Translations under genes and position numbers: made by a program
Part shown: positions 35,798 to 43,773 of the stretch, piece by piece
Layout of the letters: the number at the start of each line of letters is the position of its first letter
Position numbering within the stretch: position 1 is the first letter of the stretch
The notes under the pieces: model-generated
What the model was told of the DNA's origin: nothing
Databases searched by the model: none
What the model saw: only the letters and a program-made list of their open reading frames with translations
NCBI GenBank assembly: GCA_963750895.1
Contig: CAVVSD010000003.1
Coordinates: 124,001-188,000, forward strand
Length of the DNA stretch: 64,000 bases
Source of the DNA: CAVVSD01 sp963750895
Lineage (GTDB): Bacteria > Actinomycetota > Thermoleophilia > Solirubrobacterales > Solirubrobacteraceae
Reading direction: 5' to 3'

Positions 35798-37029
35798 GCT
35801 CACTCGCCCCCGCCGAGACCCCCGGCGCGGTCGCGCGCGACGCCCCGACCGTCGGCACGGCGATGCGCGATTGGTGGCAGGGCGTGCGCGCCGGCGAGCT
35901 CGGCTCGCTGCCGATCTTCATCGGCCTGATCATCATCGCGATCGTCTTCCAGTCGCAGAACTCGAACTTCCTCACGTCGGGGAACTTCGTGAACCTCATC
36001 GTCCAGGCCTCGGCCTACATGACGATCGGCATGGGCCTCGTGTTCGTGCTGCTGCTGGGGGAGATCGACCTGTCGGTCGGCTTCGTGAGCGGCGTGGCCG
36101 GCGTCATGACCGCGCTGCTGCTGCTCGACGACGGCAACGCGATCGGCGCCGTCCCGGCGATCATCATCGCGGTCGCCGCGGGCGCGGCGATCGGCACGCT
36201 GCACGGGCTGCTCATCACGAAGATCGGGATCCCGTCGTTCGTGGTGACGCTCGCCGGCCTGCTGGCGTGGCAGGGCGTGGTGCTGCTGCTCATCGGCGAT
36301 CGCGGCACCGTGACCCTTTCGAACTCCACCGTCATCGGGTTCGCGAACGACTTCCTGCCGGCGGCCACGGCGTGGATCGTGCTGTTGGCCTGCGTCGGCG
36401 TCTACGCGCTGACGCAGATAACCGGTCGCATGTCGCGGGCGAAGGCGCAGCTGCCGACGGAGCCGATCGTGCTCATCCTCCTGCGGGTCGGTGGCCTGCT
36501 CCTGGTCGGCGCGATCATCGTCGCGGTCGCCAACGACGACCGCGGAATCCCGTACGTGTTCGTCGTCCTCGCTGTGCTGTACCTGTTGTGGACGTTCGTG
36601 CTCAACCGGATGAAGTTCGGCCGCTACGTGTACGCGGTCGGCGGCAACACCGAGGCGGCGCGACGCGCGGGCGTCAACGTCGACCGCATCAAGATCGCGG
36701 TGTTCGCGATCTGCTCGGCGATGGCGGCGCTCGGCGGCATCATCCTCGCGTCCCGTCTGCGGTCGGTGGACACCGGCGCCGGCGGCGGCCAGATCCTCCT
36801 GTACTCGATCGCGGCGCCGGTCATCGGCGGCACGTCGCTGTTCGGCGGCCGCGGGCACATCAAGTCCGCGGTGCTGGGCGCGCTCGTCATCGGGTCGATC
36901 GACAACGGGCTGGGGCTGCTGGGACTGAGCTCGGGGACGAAGTTCGTCATCACGGGCCTGGTGCTCCTGCTGGCCGTGTCCGTCGACTCGCTCTCACGAC
37001 GCAGGCAGGCCAGCTCCGGTAGAGCCTGA
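35794..37029 (+). CDS. Sugar ABC transporter permease (XylH/RbsC family)
   Basis: A 411-aa permease with about ten membrane segments. Family blocks are GLVFVLLLGEIDLSVG (about 85-100), GIPSFVVTLAG and GGNTEAARRAGVNVDRIK, the cytoplasmic coupling loop. The larger size, with an extra hydrophobic pair in the middle, is as in XylH. It is intact, unlike its two upstream partners. The GTG start overlaps the ATPase stop (GTGA). Confidence 0.92.
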   Translation: MSSLAPAETPGAVARDAPTVGTAMRDWWQGVRAGELGSLPIFIGLIIIAIVFQSQNSNFLTSGNFVNLIVQASAYMTIGMGLVFVLLLGEIDLSVGFVSGVAGVMTALLLLDDGNAIGAVPAIIIAVAAGAAIGTLHGLLITKIGIPSFVVTLAGLLAWQGVVLLLIGDRGTVTLSNSTVIGFANDFLPAATAWIVLLACVGVYALTQITGRMSRAKAQLPTEPIVLILLRVGGLLLVGAIIVAVANDDRGIPYVFVVLAVLYLLWTFVLNRMKFGRYVYAVGGNTEAARRAGVNVDRIKIAVFAICSAMAALGGIILASRLRSVDTGAGGGQILLYSIAAPVIGGTSLFGGRGHIKSAVLGALVIGSIDNGLGLLGLSSGTKFVITGLVLLLAVSVDSLSRRRQASSGRA

Positions 37030-37031
37030 GC

Positions 37032-38012
37032 GTGGCTCTACGACTCGGGCTGCTGTCGACGGCCCGGATCAACGACGCGATCATCGCCGCCGCCGCGGCC
37101 TCCCCTCAGGTGGAGGTCGTGGCGGTGGGCAGTCGGGACGCGGACCGCGCGGCGGAGTACGCCGAGGAGCGGTCGATCCCGCGCTCCCACGGCTCCTACG
37201 AGGAGCTGCTGGCGGACGACGGGGTCGACGCGGTGTACATCTCGACGCCCAACGGGCTGCACGCGCCGTGGGCGCGCGCGGCGCTGGAGGCCGGCCGGCA
37301 CGTGCTGTGCGAGAAGCCGGTGGACTCCGACCCGGAGGTCGTCGACGGGCTCTTCGCGCTGGCGGCGGAGCGAGGGCTCGTGTTCACCGAGGCGTTCATG
37401 TGGCGCCACCTGCCGCAGACGCAGGCGATGTGCGATCTCGTCGCTCAGGGCGCCGTCGGTGAGCTGCGGATGATCCGGGTCTGGTCGGGGTTCATGTTGG
37501 AGCGCGCGGGCGACCCTCGGCTGGATCCGGCCCAGCAGGGCGGGGCGCTCATGGACATCGGGTGCTACTGCGTGAGCGCCGCGCGGCTGCTCGGCGGGGA
37601 GCCGGAGGCAGTGACGGCCCAGGCGGTCCGGGACGGTGGCAGCCCCGGCGGCGTCGACATGCGGGTCGCCGCGACCATGCGCTTCCCTGGAGCCGTGTTG
37701 GCCCACTTCGACTGCGCGTTCGACCTGCCGATGGGGTTCGGGCTGCAGGTCGTCGGCTCCGAGGCCGCGATCGAGGTCGACGATCCGTGGTTCGGCGTGG
37801 AGCCCGGCATCCGCATCCGCTCGGCGGACGGGACGGTGGAGGAGATCGCGGTCGAGGCCGCCGATCCGTACCGCGCACAGCTGGAGGACCTCGCCGGCGC
37901 GATCGCGGACGGCCGCGGGCCGCTGCTGGATCGCGCGGAGGTCGTGGGACAGGCCCGCTCGCTGCAGGCACTGCTGCGGGCGATGAGCAACGACGAGGAG
38001 GACGTTCGATGA
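37032..38012 (+). CDS. Gfo/Idh/MocA-family sugar dehydrogenase
   Basis: A 326-aa NAD(P)-dependent oxidoreductase. The Rossmann N-terminus is LGLLSTARIND, with STPNGLHAPWARAALEAG and the catalytic EKPV Lys (about residue 96). The C-terminal sheet domain has GGALMDIGCYCVSAARLLGG. It is similar to D-xylose 1-dehydrogenase/dihydrodiol dehydrogenase-like members. It sits 2 bp after the permease and overlaps the next gene (ATGA), so it belongs to the sugar operon. Confidence 0.9.
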   Translation: MALRLGLLSTARINDAIIAAAAASPQVEVVAVGSRDADRAAEYAEERSIPRSHGSYEELLADDGVDAVYISTPNGLHAPWARAALEAGRHVLCEKPVDSDPEVVDGLFALAAERGLVFTEAFMWRHLPQTQAMCDLVAQGAVGELRMIRVWSGFMLERAGDPRLDPAQQGGALMDIGCYCVSAARLLGGEPEAVTAQAVRDGGSPGGVDMRVAATMRFPGAVLAHFDCAFDLPMGFGLQVVGSEAAIEVDDPWFGVEPGIRIRSADGTVEEIAVEAADPYRAQLEDLAGAIADGRGPLLDRAEVVGQARSLQALLRAMSNDEEDVR

Positions 38013-39013
38013 AGACCAGCCTCGGCATCTGGGCCCTCGGGCCGATGGTGACCCGGTTCGTGCCGGGTGGCTACCAGCCGGAGCACCTGACCGAGACCAT
38101 GCCGGAGAAGGTGCGCAGGGCCATCGACGGCCTCGGCGACCTCGTGGACGGCTACGAGTTCCACCACCCCAACGAGCTCTCCGACGAGAACCTCGACGAG
38201 GTGCGTGCGGCGCTCGGCGACCACGACATCTACTGCATCGCCTCCGGGCTGCACCTCGACCACCGCTTCGGCCGCGGCGGGCTCGTCTCGCCCGATGCGG
38301 CGACCCGCAAGCTGGCCGTGGAGCGCACGATCGAGGCGGCGGACTTCGCCGGCCGGCTCGGCGCGCACTTCATCATCTGGCCCGGGATCGAGGGCTACAA
38401 CTACCCGTTCCAGACGCCCTACGCGGACTCGTGGCGCTGGCTCGTCGAGGGCATCGCCGAGGCGGCGCAGGTGTGCGCGGACCGCGGGGTCAAGCTCTTC
38501 CTCGAGCACAAGAACTCCGAGCCCGCGATGAAGATCCACATGGGCAACATCGGGATGGCGCTGCACATCATCCACAAGCTGCGCGCCCAGGGGTTCGACA
38601 ACGTCCAGGTCAACATGGACTGGCAGCACCTGATCATGAACGGCGAGAACCTCGCCGAGTACGTCGCGCTCCTGGCCTCCGAGGGCCTGCTCGGCCACCA
38701 GCACGCGAACTCCGGCTGGGGGACGTTCGACGACGACAACATGGTCGGCGCGACGGCGTTCATGGAGACGATCGAGCTCGCCATCGAGCTGCGCCGGGCG
38801 GGCTACGGCCAGGACGGCGACCCCCGCCGGCTGGGCATGGACCTGTACCCCTACACCGAGGACCAGGTCGGTGCCGTGAAGCGCTCGATCATGCAGTGGC
38901 GCTTCATCGACGGCGTCGCCGCGCGGGTCGACGACGCGGCGCTGCGGGAGGCCCAGTCGCGCAAGGACGCGGTCCGCGCCTACGAGATCGTGTACGCGGC
39001 GCTGGGGGCCTAG
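38009..39013 (+). CDS. Xylose-isomerase-like TIM-barrel protein (sugar isomerase/epimerase)
   Basis: A 334-aa TIM barrel. Candidate metal ligands are Glu in FLEHKNSEP, Asp in NMDWQH, His in HQHANSGWG, and Asp in GMDLYPY. HFIIWPGIEGYNYPFQ resembles the xylose-isomerase WPGREG region. The ATG at 38009 overlaps the dehydrogenase stop; a longer frame upstream is a shadow. Together with the XylF-like importer it probably isomerises the imported pentose. A related ketose epimerase remains possible. Confidence 0.85.
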   Translation: MKTSLGIWALGPMVTRFVPGGYQPEHLTETMPEKVRRAIDGLGDLVDGYEFHHPNELSDENLDEVRAALGDHDIYCIASGLHLDHRFGRGGLVSPDAATRKLAVERTIEAADFAGRLGAHFIIWPGIEGYNYPFQTPYADSWRWLVEGIAEAAQVCADRGVKLFLEHKNSEPAMKIHMGNIGMALHIIHKLRAQGFDNVQVNMDWQHLIMNGENLAEYVALLASEGLLGHQHANSGWGTFDDDNMVGATAFMETIELAIELRRAGYGQDGDPRRLGMDLYPYTEDQVGAVKRSIMQWRFIDGVAARVDDAALREAQSRKDAVRAYEIVYAALGA

Positions 39014-39016
39014 CCT
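39011..39016 (+). promoter_or_regulatory. Leaderless -10 box of MFS gene, built on the isomerase stop codon
   Basis: TAGCCT, with TAG the stop of the upstream gene, ends 6 nt before the ATG at 39023. Confidence 0.5.
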
Positions 39017-39022
39017 CCGGGC

Positions 39023-40189
39023 ATGGACGACGGAGCGGGCGGGACCTCGGGCTCGCTCCGTCTCATCCGGGGCGCCGCGTTCTGCTCGGCGTTCGACCGG
39101 ATGTCGATCGCGCCGATGCTGGTCGCGATCTCCGAGGACCTGGAGGTGTCGCTCGCGCGGGTGACGCTCGCGGCGACGGCGTACTTCCTGCTCTACGGAG
39201 CGATGCAGCCCGTGTGGGGGATGCTGTCGGACCGGCTCGGTCGCGTGAACGTCATCCGGCTCACGCTGGCCGGTGCGGCGGCGGCGTCGGTGCTGTCGGC
39301 GCTGGCACCGACGATCGGCGTGCTGCTCGTCGCGCGCGCGTGCGCCGGGGCGCTCTTCGCGGGCGTCATCCCCACCACGCTGGTCTACGTCGGCGACACC
39401 GTGCCGATGGCACGACGCCAGATCGCGATGACCGAGCTCATGGGCGCCACGTCGGCGGGCATCGCCGTGTCGACCGTCGCAGCGGGCATCGCGGTCGTCC
39501 TCGCGGACTGGCGGGTCGTGTTCGCCTGGTCGGCGATCGCGGCCTGCGCGCTGGCGTTCGCGATGCGGTCGGTGCCGGAGCCCGACGTGCCGCGCGTCCC
39601 GAGCGCGTTCGGAGCGATCGTCGCCGTCCTGCGTCGCCCGTGGCCGCTGACCGTCGTCCTGCTCGCGCTCGTGGAGGGCACGCTCGTGCTCGGGATCATC
39701 ACGTTCATGGCGCCGGCGCTGGAGGAGGCGGGGCTCTCGCCCGCGGTCGCGGGCGGGATCATGGGCGTCTACGGCGCCGCGATCATCCTGTGGACCAGGG
39801 TGGTGCGCCATGTTGCCCGCAGGGCCGCGCCGGCGCGCCTCATCGCGATCGGCACGACGCTGATCGTCCTCGGGTACCTCGCGGCGGCCGCGGACCCGGA
39901 TCTCGGCGGGATCAGCGCGGCGGCGCTCCTCGTCGCCGGTGGCTTCGCGTTCGTGCACTCGACGCTGCAGACGTGGGCGACCGAGGTCGCCCCCGACCTG
40001 CGCGCGACGGCCGTCTCGCTGTTCGCGGCCGCGCTGTTCACCGGGGGAGCGGTGGGGACCGCTGTCGTCGGGCCGCTCGCCGACGGCGGCGAGTTCGCCG
40101 CCGTCTTCCTCATCGGAGTCGCCGTCGCGTTCGTCCTCGGGACCGCCGCGGCGGTCGCCCGGTCCCGCTGGGCGGCGCAGCCGGTGTGA
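39023..40189 (+). CDS. Major facilitator superfamily transporter
   Basis: A 388-aa protein with 12 predicted membrane segments. The loop 2-3 motif WGMLSDRLGRVNVI is the MFS motif A, and the second-half loop is basic (RVVRHVARRAAPARLI). Drug/sugar efflux types look closest, but substrate cannot be assigned. It follows the sugar operon by 9 bp with its own -10 box. Confidence 0.88.
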   Translation: MDDGAGGTSGSLRLIRGAAFCSAFDRMSIAPMLVAISEDLEVSLARVTLAATAYFLLYGAMQPVWGMLSDRLGRVNVIRLTLAGAAAASVLSALAPTIGVLLVARACAGALFAGVIPTTLVYVGDTVPMARRQIAMTELMGATSAGIAVSTVAAGIAVVLADWRVVFAWSAIAACALAFAMRSVPEPDVPRVPSAFGAIVAVLRRPWPLTVVLLALVEGTLVLGIITFMAPALEEAGLSPAVAGGIMGVYGAAIILWTRVVRHVARRAAPARLIAIGTTLIVLGYLAAAADPDLGGISAAALLVAGGFAFVHSTLQTWATEVAPDLRATAVSLFAAALFTGGAVGTAVVGPLADGGEFAAVFLIGVAVAFVLGTAAAVARSRWAAQPV

Positions 40190-40209
40190 GCCTCCGTCGT
40201 CCCGACAGC

Positions 40210-40215
40210 TAAGAT
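40210..40215 (+). promoter_or_regulatory. -10 box of the lipoprotein gene
   Basis: TAAGAT ends 9 nt before the ATG at 40225; leader of about 2 nt predicted. Confidence 0.4.
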
Positions 40216-40224
40216 CCGGCGCCC

Positions 40225-40773
40225 ATGCGCCGACCCCTCGTGCTCATCGCCGTGCTGCTCGCCGGCCTCGCGCTCAACGCCTGCGGCAAGGCCGACGAAC
40301 CCGCCTCCGAGGGCGAGACCGAGGCGGTCTACCTCGATCTCGACGGTCTCCAGTACCAGGTGCAGATCTCGCGCCAGCTCAACCCCTACGACGTCGAGGA
40401 CAGCTACTACGTCCGCGGCCAGAACGAGCCGGCCCCGGCGCGCGACGACACGTGGTTCGGCGTGTTCGTCCGCGTCTACAACCCGACCGACACGCCGAAG
40501 CGGGCGACGTCCGAGTTCGAGATCCACGACACGCAGGGCAACATCTACAAGCCCGTCCCGCTCGACAACACGAACGTGTTCAGGTACGTGCCCGCGTCGC
40601 TCGGCAGCGAGCAGATGATCCCGACGCCCGGCTCGCCGGGCTTCAACAGCCCGATCCGCGGGTCGCTGCTGCTCTTCCGCGTGAAGATCGACTCGTTCGA
40701 GAACCGCCCGCTGGAGTTCATCATCAAGCAGCCGGGCAGCGACGAGCACGCCCAAGTCCCGCTCGACGTCTAG
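40225..40773 (+). CDS. Secreted lipoprotein with DUF4352-like domain
   Basis: A 182-aa protein. The signal peptide ends in LNAC (Cys19). The mature beta-rich domain has WFGVFVRVYNPTDTPKRATSEFEIHDTQGNIYKPV split over about 72-110, similar to DUF4352/TRF2-like Ig folds in actinobacterial lipoproteins. Function unknown. It is convergent with the penicillin-binding protein gene; both stops lie in CTAG 10 bp apart. Confidence 0.75.
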   Translation: MRRPLVLIAVLLAGLALNACGKADEPASEGETEAVYLDLDGLQYQVQISRQLNPYDVEDSYYVRGQNEPAPARDDTWFGVFVRVYNPTDTPKRATSEFEIHDTQGNIYKPVPLDNTNVFRYVPASLGSEQMIPTPGSPGFNSPIRGSLLLFRVKIDSFENRPLEFIIKQPGSDEHAQVPLDV

Positions 40774-40779
40774 CGGCCT

Positions 40780-42528
40780 CTAGCGCCCGGTCTTCAACCC
40801 GGCCTCGAGCACCGACTTCGCGATCGGCGCGGCGGTGTCGCCGCCTGCGCCGGCTCCGACGACGAGCACGCCGACGGCGACACGCGGGAGACCGGCGGGT
40901 GCGAAGGCGGAGAACCAGGCGTCGGTGTCCGACGGGTCGTCCGCCTGGGGGCAGTCGGCGGGCGGCCCCGCGGCGACGGTCGCCGTCTGCTCGGGCGGCG
41001 CCGTCCGGCACTCGGGCCGTTGCGTGCTCTTGAGCTCCGCGGTGCCGGTCTTCCCGGCGACCCGCACGCCGTCGATCGCCGCGGCCGTGCCGGTGCCCTG
41101 CGCGACGACCGCGGTCATCATCCGCGCGACCTGGCTCGCGGTCGACTGGCGCATGACGCGGTCGGATCGCTGACCGTCCGGGCTCGCCTCGAGCGACAGC
41201 CGTGGGCGGCGGCCGCGCAGGGCGATCGTCGAGGCGATCCAGCCCATCTGCAGCGCGGTCGCCTGCACGCGGCCCTGGCCGATCGCGGTCGAGCCGAGGG
41301 TCAGGGGATCGTCGATCTCCTTCGCGGGCGGGATCGTGCTCGTCGCCGCACCGGGGATGCCGGTGGGGCTGTTGAAGCCGAAGTGCTCGGCCATCGCGAC
41401 GAGCTTGTCGGCGCCCGCCTTCACGGCGAGCGGGGCGAAGACGGAGTTGCACGAGTGGGCGAACGAGTTCGTGAGCGATCCGCCGCACGACTCGCCGTTG
41501 GCGTTCTGCAGCTCGACGCCGTCGAGGGTCGTGGACGTCTGGACCGGATAGCTCGAGTTCGGGCCGGCGACCTTCGCCTCCAGGGCCGCGGCCAGCGTGA
41601 CGATCTTGAACGTCGAGCCCGGCGGCTGGAGGCCGGAGAAGGCGACGCCCGAGAGCGCGAGGATCTCGCCGGTGCTCGGCCGGATGGCTGCGATGCCGCC
41701 GAGCCGGCCGGTGAGCGCGTCGACGGCGGCGGTCTGCACGCTGGGCGCGATCGACGTCCGGACGTCCGGCGCGGGCTCGGCGATGCCGGCGCCGAGGTCG
41801 CGGCCGCCGGCGCGCAGCACGCCGCCGGGCGTCCCGCGGAGCTGGTCGTCGAACACGCGCTCGAGCCCCGTCGTGCCGACCTGAGCGTCCGAGGGCACGC
41901 CGTCGCGGCGCAGCTCGCTCGCGCGCTCCTTCGGGATCGGGCCCAGGGCGCCCGCGATCGCGCTCGCCGACGCCAGCGAGGACGTCCGCGCCTCGCCCTC
42001 GGCGAGCGGCGTGCCGTCGCGCGCGAGCAGGTCGGCGCGCTCGGGGAGGTTCGTGCGGCGCTGCAGCTTCTCGCCGTCGCGCAGGCCAGGGAACGTGAGC
42101 CGCTGCGCCCAGGCGATCCGCGGGCTGTCGTCCTCGGTGCGCACCGGCACCTGCATCACGCCGCGGATCGTGCCGAACACGCGCGTGCGCGCCGTGACCG
42201 GGACATCGACGACGCCGTCGCGGGGGCGCGCCGGCCGGCCCGCGCGCACCGAGACGACGGTCGCCGTGTCGGCGGCCTGGCGGTAGCGGCGGGCGAAGCT
42301 CGCCACGGGCACGCGCTCACCGGACGCGTCCGTGAGCTCCGCGTGCATCGCGCCGTAGTCGCCGCGCTCCCACGCCCGGGCGAACCGCTCGACGACCTCG
42401 CGCTCGTCCGAGCCGCGGCCGGCCGCGACCACCATCCCACCCGCGAAGGCGGCCCCGGCGATGACGAGCACGGGCAGCAACCGCAGAGCGCGGCGCCTCC
42501 TGCGCGGCGCTGGGCGGGTCACCCCCAT
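40780..42528 (-). CDS. Penicillin-binding protein, class B transpeptidase
   Basis: A 582-aa protein. One N-terminal membrane anchor (about 18-38) precedes an NTF2-like/MecA-N domain (about 45-150), a dimerisation region, and a transpeptidase domain with GSTFK (active Ser), SCNSVF (SxN) and GKTGTAE (KTG). It crosslinks peptidoglycan. The Cys in SCN and in ESCGG could form a disulfide. The ATG at 42528 gives a short cytoplasmic Arg-rich tail, with CACAAT 6 nt upstream as a weak -10 box. It is divergent from the MarP-like gene. Confidence 0.9.
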   Translation of the reverse strand: MGVTRPAPRRRRRALRLLPVLVIAGAAFAGGMVVAAGRGSDEREVVERFARAWERGDYGAMHAELTDASGERVPVASFARRYRQAADTATVVSVRAGRPARPRDGVVDVPVTARTRVFGTIRGVMQVPVRTEDDSPRIAWAQRLTFPGLRDGEKLQRRTNLPERADLLARDGTPLAEGEARTSSLASASAIAGALGPIPKERASELRRDGVPSDAQVGTTGLERVFDDQLRGTPGGVLRAGGRDLGAGIAEPAPDVRTSIAPSVQTAAVDALTGRLGGIAAIRPSTGEILALSGVAFSGLQPPGSTFKIVTLAAALEAKVAGPNSSYPVQTSTTLDGVELQNANGESCGGSLTNSFAHSCNSVFAPLAVKAGADKLVAMAEHFGFNSPTGIPGAATSTIPPAKEIDDPLTLGSTAIGQGRVQATALQMGWIASTIALRGRRPRLSLEASPDGQRSDRVMRQSTASQVARMMTAVVAQGTGTAAAIDGVRVAGKTGTAELKSTQRPECRTAPPEQTATVAAGPPADCPQADDPSDTDAWFSAFAPAGLPRVAVGVLVVGAGAGGDTAAPIAKSVLEAGLKTGR

Positions 42529-42597
42529 CACCCCATTGTGCCTGCCCGAACGGGCTGTACGGGAGCGCGTGGCGCGGCACCGCCATGATTCACGCGC

Positions 42598-43749
42598 ATG
42601 ACGGGCCTCGACTGGACGATCCTCGGCTTTACAGCGCTTCTTGCGGCGCTTGGGTTCCTGCGCGGTTTCATCGTCGGCGCCCTGTCGCTCGTCGGGTTCG
42701 CGGCCGGGGCGTTCCTCGGCACCCGACTTGCACCCGCGCTGCTCAGCGGCGGGAGCGCCTCGCCCTACGCACCGCTCTTCGGCCTCCTGGGCGCGCTGCT
42801 CGGCGGCGCCGTGCTGGCCGGCGGCCTGGAGGGGCTGGGCATCCGGCTGCGCGCGCTCGTGCGGCTGCCGGGGTTCGGGATCTTCGACGGGCTGCTCGGC
42901 GCGGCGCTCAGCATCGCCGTGGCGCTCGGCATGGTGTGGATCGCGGGCGCCGTCGCGCTGCAGACGCCGGGCGCGCGGGTGCTGCGCAAGGAGATCCAGC
43001 GCTCGGAGATCCTCCAGCAGCTCAACGCGGTCCTCCCTCCGTCCGGCTCGGTCCTCAACGCCCTGGCGCGGTTCGACCCCTTCCCCGACATCGCCGGGCC
43101 GCTGGCCGACGTGCCGCCGCCGACGGCGGCGATCGCGCGGGATCCCGACGTCGACGCCGCGGGCGCCTCCGTGGTCCGCGTGCTGGGGACCGCCTGCGGC
43201 CTCGGGGTCAGCGGCTCGGGGTGGGTGGCCGGCCCGGGCCTCGTGGTCACGAACGCCCACGTCGTCGCGGGCCAGGACGACACGACGGTGCAGCTCGGCG
43301 GACGTGGGCCGATGCTCGACGCCCAGGCCGTGGCGTTCGATCCCTCCGACGACATCGCGGTGCTCCGCGTCGACGGGCTGGACGCGCCGGCGCTGTCGAT
43401 GGCACCCGTCGAGCGCGAGGGCGCGGAGGGGGCGATCCTCGGGTTCCCCCTCGACGGGCCCTACGACGTCCGGGCGGCGCGCATCGGCCCGACGCGCACG
43501 GTCGTGAGTCAGGACGCATACGGCGAAGGGCCGGTGCGGCGGCGCATGACGGCGCTGCGGGGCCTCGTCCGCCCAGGCAACTCGGGCGGCCCGCTCGTCA
43601 ACGCGGACGGCCAGGTGGTGGGCACGGTCTTCGCCGCGCGGACGGGCTCGGGACCCGCCAGCGGGTACGCGGTGCCCGACCGCGAGGTCCGCGAAGCGCT
43701 CGACGGCGCGTCGGATGTCGTGGGGACCGGGCCGTGCGCGGCGGGTTGA
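42598..43749 (+). CDS. MarP-like membrane serine protease (CvpA + trypsin fold)
   Basis: A 383-aa protein. Four N-terminal membrane helices of the CvpA/colicin V family (about 5-125) precede a periplasmic trypsin-like domain with His in TNAHVV, Asp in DPSDDIAVL and Ser in RPGNSGGPL, a complete triad. Two cysteines (TACGL and GPCAAG) could form the redox-sensitive disulfide known in MarP. Mycobacterial MarP gives acid and oxidative resistance by activating a peptidoglycan hydrolase, and PBP, carboxypeptidase and hydrolase genes lie nearby. Confidence 0.9.
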   Translation: MTGLDWTILGFTALLAALGFLRGFIVGALSLVGFAAGAFLGTRLAPALLSGGSASPYAPLFGLLGALLGGAVLAGGLEGLGIRLRALVRLPGFGIFDGLLGAALSIAVALGMVWIAGAVALQTPGARVLRKEIQRSEILQQLNAVLPPSGSVLNALARFDPFPDIAGPLADVPPPTAAIARDPDVDAAGASVVRVLGTACGLGVSGSGWVAGPGLVVTNAHVVAGQDDTTVQLGGRGPMLDAQAVAFDPSDDIAVLRVDGLDAPALSMAPVEREGAEGAILGFPLDGPYDVRAARIGPTRTVVSQDAYGEGPVRRRMTALRGLVRPGNSGGPLVNADGQVVGTVFAARTGSGPASGYAVPDREVREALDGASDVVGTGPCAAG

Positions 43750-43758
43750 GCGCGACGC

Positions 43759-43764
43759 TACGCT
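43759..43764 (+). promoter_or_regulatory. -10 box of topB
   Basis: TACGCT ends 9 nt before the GTG at 43774. Confidence 0.4.
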
Positions 43765-43773
43765 CCGCCCACC

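Noticed and set aside
35017..37029. Apparent ATPase-permease fusion of 670 aa
   Set aside because: The middle is out-of-frame ATPase sequence caused by one extra base near 35389; the ATPase signature and Walker B lie in the other frame and the permease has its own GTG at 35794.
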